A program made the position numbers and the translations under genes. The notes beneath the pieces were generated by a model that was not told the DNA's origin, did not search any database, and worked only from the letters and a program-made list of their open reading frames with translations. Shown in pieces: positions 1 through 5,607 of a stretch of 5,861 nt of DNA (position 1 is the stretch's first letter; every line of letters begins with the position of its first letter). This DNA is from VRUE01 sp035698885 (GTDB lineage Bacteria > Actinomycetota > Thermoleophilia > Solirubrobacterales > 70-9). The stretch is from positions 1 through 5,861 of the forward strand of contig DASSBJ010000117.1 in the NCBI GenBank assembly GCA_035698885.1, written 5' to 3'.

Positions 1-1031
1 AGGGCTCGGTGGGCCTTGGCGGCTTCGGCCGGGTCGGTGTAGAGGAGCAGGTCGGCTCCCGCCGCGGCGGCGGCGCGGGCCACCTTGGCGGCGCCGCCGA
101 AGGCGTGGACGGAGACGGTGTCGAGCGCGTCGGTGATCGAGACGCCCTGGAAGCCGAGGCGCCGGCGCAGCTCGCCGGTGGCGATCGCCGGCGCGAAGGC
201 GGCGGGGCGGTCGGCCAGAGCCGGGTAGATCGCCGTGCTGAGCATGACCATGTCGCCGCCGGCGGCGACGAAGCTGCGATAGGGAGCCTCGTCGACCTGG
301 CGCAGGGTGCGCTTGGAGAGGCCGATGCGCTGCACCGCGTCGTCGGTGCTGATGCGGGCGTCGCCGAGCCCCGGGAAGTGCTTGGCGGTCGCCGCGACGC
401 CGCCGGCCTGCAGCGCCGCGGCGAAGGGCACGGCCGTCGCGGCGACGCGCGCCGCGGTCGAGCCGAAGCCGCGGTCGGCTTCGGCGATCGCGCCGCCGGG
501 ACGGGCGACGTCGAGCACGGGAGCGAGGTCGACGTCGATGCCGACGTCGCGCAGGTTGGCGGCGGTGCGACGGCCCTGGTCGCGGCTGAAGGCGGCGCCG
601 CGGGCGCCCATCGTGCGCGCCGACGCCGTCGGCGCGCCGCCGATCCGCTTGACCAGGCCGCCCTCCTGGTCGGTCATAACGAGCAGCGGGTCGCGCAGGC
701 CGGGCGGGCGCCGGATCGCCTGCAGGCGACGAATCAGCCGGCGCCCGGCGGCGCGGCCGGGAAGGTTGTCGGCGAAGAGGATGACGCCGGCGAGCTCGCC
801 GGCGCGGATCATCCGCCTGACCGCCGCCGGCGGATGCGTCCCCGGGAAGCCGAGCACGATTCGCTGGCCGGCGAGGCGCGACACGCCGAGCGTGCTGGCC
901 ACCGCCGGGCGCGGCGGCGCTCCGTCGCCCAGCGACGCCCCGAAGGCGAAGGCGCCGGCCGCCAGCGCAGCGGCGACCGCGAGGAAGACCCGCCTGCGCC
1001 CCACCGAGCCCGTTCGCTGTTTGTCGCGCAT
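1..1031 (-). CDS. Secreted glycoside hydrolase family 3 protein, NagZ-like beta-N-acetylhexosaminidase (partial, C-terminus beyond window)
   Basis: Translating the minus strand from the ATG at 1031 gives 343 codons open to the window edge. Residues 12-35 look like an export signal: a twin-arginine stretch (RRRVFLA, 12-18) followed by an Ala-rich hydrophobic run, with no lipobox Cys. The mature part has GH3 TIM-barrel landmarks in order: LAGQRIVLGF, GVILFADN, LLVMTDQEGG (substrate loop), VDLAPVLDV, KHFPGLGD (217-224) and GVSITDALD, where Asp301 is the expected nucleophile. Enzymes of this family remove beta-linked N-acetylglucosamine, typically from peptidoglycan fragments; a signal peptide implies action outside the membrane. 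The usual Asp-Ser-His dyad after KHFPGHG is replaced by Ser-Thr-Asp (228-230), so exact activity is uncertain. Transcribed divergently from bioB. No Shine-Dalgarno precedes the ATG. A GTG at codon 10 (1004) is an alternative start that would keep the arginines and leave the whole 1011-1051 palindrome upstream. Confidence 0.88.
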   Translation of the reverse strand, partial: MRDKQRTGSVGRRRVFLAVAAALAAGAFAFGASLGDGAPPRPAVASTLGVSRLAGQRIVLGFPGTHPPAAVRRMIRAGELAGVILFADNLPGRAAGRRLIRRLQAIRRPPGLRDPLLVMTDQEGGLVKRIGGAPTASARTMGARGAAFSRDQGRRTAANLRDVGIDVDLAPVLDVARPGGAIAEADRGFGSTAARVAATAVPFAAALQAGGVAATAKHFPGLGDARISTDDAVQRIGLSKRTLRQVDEAPYRSFVAAGGDMVMLSTAIYPALADRPAAFAPAIATGELRRRLGFQGVSITDALDTVSVHAFGGAAKVARAAAAAGADLLLYTDPAEAAKAHRA

Positions 1032-1051
1032 AGCGAGACAAATAGCGAACG
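1011..1051. promoter_or_regulatory. 41-bp near-perfect palindrome, candidate operator between nagZ-like gene and bioB
   Basis: Two 19-base arms (1011-1029 and 1033-1051) are inverted copies matching at 17 of 19 positions, separated by the three bases ATA. Read outward, the arms are GCGCGACAAACAGCGAACG and GCGAGACAAATAGCGAACG. It is distinctly richer in A/T than its surroundings. It lies in the divergent promoter region about 55 bases upstream of bioB and covers the first codons of the nagZ-like gene as annotated. Its size and position fit a dimeric repressor (for example TetR- or GntR-type) acting on one or both genes. The TTTGT...ACAAA core is only faintly like BirA sites and does not match the BioR or BioQ patterns I know. 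A function as an RNA hairpin cannot be excluded. Confidence 0.6.
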
Positions 1052-1090
1052 CGGCCGCAGGAAGTGCCGCCCTACGTCCGGGCCGACTCC

Positions 1091-1096
1091 TAGCCT
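1091..1096 (+). promoter_or_regulatory. Candidate -10 element for leaderless bioB transcription
   Basis: TAGCCT fits the TAnnnT pattern of actinobacterial -10 elements and ends 9 bases before the bioB ATG. A transcript starting 6-9 bases downstream would begin at or within a few bases of the start codon. The absence of any Shine-Dalgarno before bioB agrees with this. No convincing -35 hexamer is seen 16-18 bases upstream, so the call is weak. Confidence 0.35.
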
Positions 1097-1105
1097 TGCG
1101 CCCGA

Positions 1106-2239
1106 ATGCAGCCCCTGATCTCATTCGAGGAAGCGCTGGCGCTCGGCGAGCTGAGCGACCACGAGGAGATCGGCGAGCTGGTCGAGCGCGCCTGGGCCGT
1201 GCGCCGGGAGAACTTCGGCGACTCCACCGACATGTGCTCGCTGGTCAACGCGAAGTCGGGCGGCTGCGCCGAGGACTGCGGCTTCTGCGCCCAGTCGCGC
1301 TACGCCGAGGCGGACACGCCGATGCACGCGATGATGGAGCCCGAGCAGATCCTCGAGCACGCGAAGGCGGCCGAGGCGGCGGGCGCGCACCGCTTCTGCA
1401 TGGTGACCCAGGGCCAGGGGCTCTCCAAACGCGACTTCGAGAAGATCGTCGAGGGCGCCAAGCTCGTCTCCGAGCACACCAACCTGAAGCGCTGCGCCTC
1501 GATCGGCCACATGTCGGGCGATCGCGCCAAGCGCCTGCGCGAGGCGGGCATCCAGCGCGTCCACCACAACGTCGAGTCCTCGCGCTCCTACTACCCGGAG
1601 GTCTCGACCACGGTCCGCTACGAGGGCCGGCTGCGGACGATCGACGCGGTCAAGGAGGCCGGGCTGGAGACCTGCGTCGGCGGCATCCTCAACCTCGGCG
1701 AGTCGCCGCGGCAGCGGGTCGAGATGGCCTTCGAGCTGGCCGAGCTGGAGCCGACCTCGGTGCCGATCAACCTGCTCAACCCGCGCGAGGGGACGAAGTT
1801 CGGCGAGCGGCCGCTGATGGACCCCTGGGAGGTCGTCAAGTCGGTGGCGATCTTCCGCCTGATCATCCCCGGCGCCCTCTTCCGCCTCTGCGGCGGCCGG
1901 GTCGAGAACCTCGGCGAGCTGCAGCCGCTGGCGGTCAAGGCGGGGCTCAACGGCGTGATGATGGGCAACTTCCTGACCACCCTGGGCGCCGAGCCGGAGG
2001 ACGACCGGGCGATGTTCGAGGAGCTGGGGCTGAACGTGGCGCGGCAGTCCGACAACGGCGCCAACCCACGGCCCGACAACCGCTCCGGCTGGCTCGACGG
2101 CGAGACGCCGGAGACGCCGATCGACGAGCTGATCGACAGGCAGGACGAAGCGACCTTCTGGGACCCCTCGACGCAGCTGCGCGTGATCAAGAAGACGAAG
2201 AAGCCCCCGCCGTACCCGGCGCGCCCGACGGCCGCATGA
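1106..2239 (+). CDS. bioB: Biotin synthase (radical SAM)
   Basis: A 377-residue radical SAM enzyme that inserts sulfur into dethiobiotin to form biotin, the last step of the pathway, in the cytoplasm. The 4Fe-4S/SAM motif is Cys54-x3-Cys58-x2-Cys61 within GGCAEDCGFCAQS. The auxiliary 2Fe-2S cluster ligands also appear present: Cys98 (RFCMVTQG), Cys130 (LKRCASIGHMS), Cys190 (ETCVGGILNLGE) and an Arg in FRLCGGR (260-266). Other signatures are HNVESSRSYYPEV and PINLLNPREGT. The ATG at 1106 is the only usable start, because an in-frame TAG lies at 1091; no ribosome binding site precedes it. The protein is about 30 residues longer than E. coli BioB (346), owing to a Pro- and Lys-containing tail after about residue 312. 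First gene of bioB-bioF-bioD; its TGA overlaps the bioF ATG in the sequence ATGA. Confidence 0.97.
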   Translation: MQPLISFEEALALGELSDHEEIGELVERAWAVRRENFGDSTDMCSLVNAKSGGCAEDCGFCAQSRYAEADTPMHAMMEPEQILEHAKAAEAAGAHRFCMVTQGQGLSKRDFEKIVEGAKLVSEHTNLKRCASIGHMSGDRAKRLREAGIQRVHHNVESSRSYYPEVSTTVRYEGRLRTIDAVKEAGLETCVGGILNLGESPRQRVEMAFELAELEPTSVPINLLNPREGTKFGERPLMDPWEVVKSVAIFRLIIPGALFRLCGGRVENLGELQPLAVKAGLNGVMMGNFLTTLGAEPEDDRAMFEELGLNVARQSDNGANPRPDNRSGWLDGETPETPIDELIDRQDEATFWDPSTQLRVIKKTKKPPPYPARPTAA

Positions 2240-3432
2240 GCGACGTCGCGGAGCGGCTGGAGGAGCTTCGCGAGAGCGGGCTCCGCCGCCGGCTGCGGCT
2301 GGTCGAAGGCGCCCAGGGGCCGCGCGTGCAGCTCGACGGCCGGCCGGTGCTGCTGCTCTGCTCGAACGACTACCTCGGCCTCGCCGTCCACCCGCGGGTG
2401 CGCGAGGCGGCGGCCGAGGCGGCGCTCGAATGGGGCGCCGGCGCCGGCGCCTCGCGGCTGATCTGCGGCAACATGGAGCCGCACCGGCGGCTGGAGGAGC
2501 GGCTGGCGGCGTTCAAGGGCTACGAGTCGGCGCTGCTCTTCGGCTCCGGCTACCTGGCGAACGTGGGGACGATCTCGGCGCTGGCGGGGCGCGGCACGGT
2601 CGTCTTCTCCGACGAGCTGAACCCCGCCAGCATCGTCGACGGCTGCCGGCTGGCCCGCGCCGAGACCTTCGTCTATCGCCACTGCGACGCGGAGCACCTC
2701 GCCTGGGGGCTGCGCGAGGCGGGCGGGCGCGGCTCGCTGATCGTCAGCGACGGCGTCTTCTCGATGGACGGCGACGTGGCGCCGCTGGACGACCTGGCGC
2801 GGCTGGCGCGCGAGCACGGCTGCCGGCTGATGGTCGACGAGGCGCACGCGACCGGCGCGCTCGGCCCCGGAGGGCGCGGCTCAGTCGCCGCCGCCGGGCT
2901 GGCAGGCGAGGTCGACCTTGTCGTCGGCACGCTGGGCAAGGCGCTCGGCTCCTACGGCGCCTACGCCTGCGCGAGCGCCGAGCTGCGCGAGTACCTGCTG
3001 AACACGGCGCGCTCGTTCGTCTTCTCGACCGCGCTGCCGCCGCCCGCCGTCGCCGCCGCGCTGGCCTCGCTGGAGCTGCTGGAGGCCGAGCCGGCGCGGG
3101 TGCTCCGCCTGCGCGCCAACGCGGCGGCGCTGCGCGAGGGCCTGCGCGCCGAGGGGCTCGAGGCCGGCGGCGGCGAGAGCCAGATCGTGCCGCTCGCGGT
3201 CGGCGAAGCCGAGCCGGCGATGGCGCTCTGCGAGCGCCTGCTCGAGCGCGGCGTCTTCGCCCAGGGCATCCGCCCGCCCACCGTCCCCGCCGGCTCCTCG
3301 CGCCTGCGCTTCAGCGCGATGGCGACGCACGAGGAGGCCGAGCTGCGCGAGGCGGCGCGCGAGGCAGGCACCGCCGCCCGCGAGCTGGGCCTCGCCGGGC
3401 GGCCCGGCACAGCGCTGGCGGCGGCCGCCTGA
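2236..3432 (+). CDS. bioF: 8-amino-7-oxononanoate synthase (KAPA synthase), PLP-dependent
   Basis: A 398-residue alpha-oxoamine synthase, normal family length, condensing L-alanine with a pimeloyl thioester to give 8-amino-7-oxononanoate, CO2 and free carrier. Landmarks in order: SNDYLGLA (43-50), GAGASRLICG (69-78) with His83, SDGVFSMDGD (171-180), DEAHATGALG (201-210; Asp201 and His204 contact PLP), and GTLGKALGSYG (231-241), where Lys235 should form the Schiff base. The C-terminal domain follows from about residue 280. Odd point: the segment at 126-135 reads SDELNPASIV, with Pro130 where family members normally have the histidine that stacks on the PLP ring. The ATG at 2236 overlaps the bioB stop by 4 bases, and no separate Shine-Dalgarno is visible, so translation is probably coupled. 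The same frame stays open far upstream, but that part is antisense or out of frame to real genes. Paralogues (Kbl, other oxoamine synthases) are less likely given the bio neighbours. Confidence 0.94.
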   Translation: MSDVAERLEELRESGLRRRLRLVEGAQGPRVQLDGRPVLLLCSNDYLGLAVHPRVREAAAEAALEWGAGAGASRLICGNMEPHRRLEERLAAFKGYESALLFGSGYLANVGTISALAGRGTVVFSDELNPASIVDGCRLARAETFVYRHCDAEHLAWGLREAGGRGSLIVSDGVFSMDGDVAPLDDLARLAREHGCRLMVDEAHATGALGPGGRGSVAAAGLAGEVDLVVGTLGKALGSYGAYACASAELREYLLNTARSFVFSTALPPPAVAAALASLELLEAEPARVLRLRANAAALREGLRAEGLEAGGGESQIVPLAVGEAEPAMALCERLLERGVFAQGIRPPTVPAGSSRLRFSAMATHEEAELREAAREAGTAARELGLAGRPGTALAAAA

Positions 3433-3438
3433 GTTCAG

Positions 3439-4137
3439 GTGCGGGGAGTCTTCGTAACGGGGACGGGGACCGACGTCGGCAAGACGGTCGTCGCGGCCTC
3501 GATCGCCCGCAGGCTGGCGGGCGAAGGCAAGCGGGTCGCCGTCTTCAAGCCCGCGGTCACCGGCCTCGACGACTACCCCCCCGCCGACGGGCCGAAAACC
3601 GAAGCCGGAGCCCGCTTTTCGGCCCATCGGCCGGATCATGTGGTGCTTCGCGACGCTGCCGGGAGCTCGCAGGCTGACGAGGAGGTGGCGCCCTATCGCT
3701 ACGGCCCGGCGATGTCGCCGCACCTGGCGGCGTCGCTCGCCGGCGAGGAGATCTCGCGCGAGCGGCTGCTGGAGGGAGCGCGCGCCGCGGCGGACGGGGC
3801 CGAGACGCTGGTCTGCGAGGGGGTCGGCGGGCTGCTGGTGCCGCTCGCGCGCGACTACCTCGTGCGCGACTTCGCCGTCGACCTCGGCCTGCCGCTCGTC
3901 GTCGCCGCCTCCCCCGGCCTCGGCACGATCAACCACACGCTGCTGACCCTCGAGGCGGCCCGCGCCGCCGGGCTCGAGGCAGCAAAGGTCGTGCTCACGC
4001 CCTGGTCAGACGAACCGTCCGAGATCGAGCGCTCGAATCGGGACACGATCTCAGTCCTCGGCAGGGTGGAGGTCGAAACGCTCCCCCACCTCGACCTCGA
4101 CTCTTTCCAAGCTTTTCCTCCGCTTCGTGAGGGCTAG
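3439..4137 (+). CDS. bioD: ATP-dependent dethiobiotin synthetase
   Basis: A 232-residue P-loop enzyme that uses ATP and CO2 to close the ureido ring of 7,8-diaminononanoate, giving dethiobiotin, the substrate of BioB. Seen: the N-terminal P-loop VTGTGTDVGKT (6-16, Lys15), Lys37 in FKPAVTG (substrate carbamate binding), Asp66, APYRYGPAMSPHLAA (84-98), VCEGVGGLLVPL (125-136, Glu127 for Mg) and GTINHTLLT (162-170, Asn165 near the adenine). The GTG start at 3439 lies 6 bases after the bioF stop and puts the P-loop at the usual distance from the N-terminus; no strong ribosome site is visible, so coupling to bioF is likely. Between Lys37 and Asp66 the protein is about 12 residues longer than E. coli BioD, and this extra part (about 50-65) holds a perfect 10-bp inverted repeat. 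The last 28 codons and stop are antisense to the end of the convergent exporter gene. It is the last bio gene here; bioA is not in the window. Confidence 0.95.
   Translation: MRGVFVTGTGTDVGKTVVAASIARRLAGEGKRVAVFKPAVTGLDDYPPADGPKTEAGARFSAHRPDHVVLRDAAGSSQADEEVAPYRYGPAMSPHLAASLAGEEISRERLLEGARAAADGAETLVCEGVGGLLVPLARDYLVRDFAVDLGLPLVVAASPGLGTINHTLLTLEAARAAGLEAAKVVLTPWSDEPSEIERSNRDTISVLGRVEVETLPHLDLDSFQAFPPLREG
3589..3625. repeat. Perfect 10-bp inverted repeat inside bioD, possible in-frame palindromic insertion
   Basis: GGGCCGAAAA (3589-3598) is exactly inverted as TTTTCGGCCC (3616-3625) around a 17-base spacer, 37 bases in all. The AAAA and TTTT tracts stand out in DNA this GC-rich. It encodes part of residues 51-63 of BioD, where the protein is longer than E. 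coli BioD. I infer a possible small palindromic element inserted in frame, comparable in principle to Rickettsia palindromic elements; a chance inverted repeat remains possible. No second copy was noticed in the window. Confidence 0.55.
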
Positions 4138-5607
4138 CGACCCCGCCAGCTGCTCGCCGCCGGGGCTCGCCTCTGCCTCCGCCACCTCGGCGCCGACGCT
4201 CTTCGGCCGCACGGTGATAGCGACGGCGGCGATCAGGGCGCCGAGCACGGTCACCGCGGCCGAGACCCACATCGCGTTGCTCAGCCCTTCGACGAACTGC
4301 TGCGGGTTCGCGGTCTCGAAGGTCCCGCCGCTGACCGACGCCTGGAAGATCGCCCCGGTCACGGCGACGCCGAGGCTGCCGCCGACCATGCGGAACATCG
4401 AGAGCACGCCCGAGGCGACGCCGGCTTTCTGCACCGAGACCGCGTTCATCGCCGCGCTGGTCATCGGCGACATCGTCAGCGCGATGCCGATCCCGAGCAG
4501 CATGAAGCCGGGCAGCAGGTCGAGGTAGCCGGAGTCGACCGCGATGTGGGTGAAGGTCCACAGCGAGAGCGTGAGGATCGAGAGCCCGGCGACGATCAGC
4601 CAGCGCGGGCCGAAGCGGTCCGCGAGCCTGCCGGCCACCGGCGCGACGCCGACGATCATCAGGGTCGAGGGCAGGAAGCGCACACCCGCCTCGAGCGGCG
4701 AGTAGCGGAGGATGTCCTGCATGTAGAGGGCGAGGAAGAAGAAGACGCCCATCATCGCGAAGGTGATGATCAGCGCCACGACCACCGCGCCGAGGAAGTT
4801 GCGGTCGCTGAAGAAGCGGAACTCGACCATCGGCGCCTTGACCCGGTTCTCGACCGCGACGAAGGCGATCGCCCCCAACACCGAGCCGGCCAGCAGGCCG
4901 ACGATCGCGGGCGAGGTCCAGCCCCAGGCGTTGCCCTCGACCAGCGCGAGCACGAGCGCGGTCAGCGAACCGGTCAGCGTCGCCACGCCGAGGTAGTCGA
5001 CCTCGCGGCCGACGCTGGTGTCGCGCGACTCGCGCACGGCGAACAGGGTCGCCGTGACGGCACCGATCGCGACCGGGATGTTGAGGTAGAAGATCGCCCG
5101 CCAGCTGACGTGCTCGGTGAGGAAGCCGCCGAGCACCGGGCCGACGGCCAGCGCCAGGGCCGAGACGCCGGCCCAGGTGCCCATCGCCTTGCCGCGCTCG
5201 TGCGCCGGGAAGGCGTCGGTGATGATCGAGAGCGTGCCCGGCATCATCAGCGCCGCGCCGACCCCCTGCACGACGCGGCTCAGCACCAGGTCGGTCGGGC
5301 CCTGGGCGAAGCCGGCGGTCGCCGAGGAGAGGGCGAAGATGACGACGCCGGCGAGGAACATGCGGCGGCGGCCGAAGATGTCGCCGAGCCGTCCGCCGGT
5401 CGCCAGCAGCACGGCGAAGGAAAGCGTGTAGCCGTTGATCGTCCACTCGAGGCCGGAGATCGAGGCGTTCAGGTCGCGCTGGATCGACGGCAGGGCGACG
5501 TTGACGACCGTGTTGTCGAGCATGATCATGAACAGGGCGAAGCACATCGCACCGAGCGTCCACCACTTGCGGTTGTCGTCGGTGATCAGGTGGCGGTAAC
5601 GGGTCAA
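4051..5607 (-). CDS. DHA2-family MFS multidrug efflux transporter (EmrB/QacA-like, about 14 membrane helices)
   Basis: A 518-residue inner-membrane protein with about 14 hydrophobic segments between residues 16 and 467, the DHA2 topology. These proton-driven antiporters export drugs or toxic small molecules. Visible motifs: LDNTVVNVALP in helix 1 (30-40, DHA2 motif D1), GGRLGDIFGRRR (71-82, motif A loop between helices 2 and 3), a conserved Arg in LSRVVQGVGAALMMP (109-123), and ALAVGPVLGG (152-161, antiporter motif C) before WRAIFYLNIP. The TTG start at 5607 is supported by AGGGAG at 5620-5615 with 7-base spacing and by the TTGA overlap with the upstream marR stop. The next in-frame Met (21) lies inside helix 1, so it is unlikely to be the start. 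Residues 468-518 are a cytoplasmic tail; the last 28 are encoded antisense to bioD. The substrate cannot be told from sequence. Probably controlled by the adjacent MarR repressor. Confidence 0.93.
   Translation of the reverse strand: MTRYRHLITDDNRKWWTLGAMCFALFMIMLDNTVVNVALPSIQRDLNASISGLEWTINGYTLSFAVLLATGGRLGDIFGRRRMFLAGVVIFALSSATAGFAQGPTDLVLSRVVQGVGAALMMPGTLSIITDAFPAHERGKAMGTWAGVSALALAVGPVLGGFLTEHVSWRAIFYLNIPVAIGAVTATLFAVRESRDTSVGREVDYLGVATLTGSLTALVLALVEGNAWGWTSPAIVGLLAGSVLGAIAFVAVENRVKAPMVEFRFFSDRNFLGAVVVALIITFAMMGVFFFLALYMQDILRYSPLEAGVRFLPSTLMIVGVAPVAGRLADRFGPRWLIVAGLSILTLSLWTFTHIAVDSGYLDLLPGFMLLGIGIALTMSPMTSAAMNAVSVQKAGVASGVLSMFRMVGGSLGVAVTGAIFQASVSGGTFETANPQQFVEGLSNAMWVSAAVTVLGALIAAVAITVRPKSVGAEVAEAEASPGGEQLAGSLALTKRRKSLERVEVEVGERFDLHPAED

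Noticed and set aside
1011..1051. Classical BirA operator
   Set aside because: Only the TTTGT...ACAAA part of the dyad resembles it; the inner AACC/GGTT half-site bases are missing, so I keep the site as an unidentified candidate operator.
9..1118. Plus-strand open frame of about 370 codons at the window start
   Set aside because: It lies opposite the nagZ-like gene and encodes Gly/Arg/Ala-rich sequence with no domain; the minus-strand reading has clear GH3 motifs.
307..2235. Very long open frame upstream of and in phase with bioF
   Set aside because: It runs antisense to the nagZ-like gene and out of frame through bioB, and its product is Arg/Ala/Pro-rich low-complexity sequence typical of high-GC shadow frames. 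bioF starts at 2236.
1618..2847. Minus-strand open frame of about 410 codons
   Set aside because: Antisense to bioB and bioF, both with full catalytic motifs; its product is low-complexity.
3540..3660. Frameshift in bioD around the extra residues
   Set aside because: The frame is continuous and BioD-like motifs on both sides are in the same phase, so this is an in-frame insertion or a natural loop.
4040..4150. Bidirectional terminator between bioD and the exporter
   Set aside because: I found no stem-loop with a T-tract on either strand at this convergent junction.
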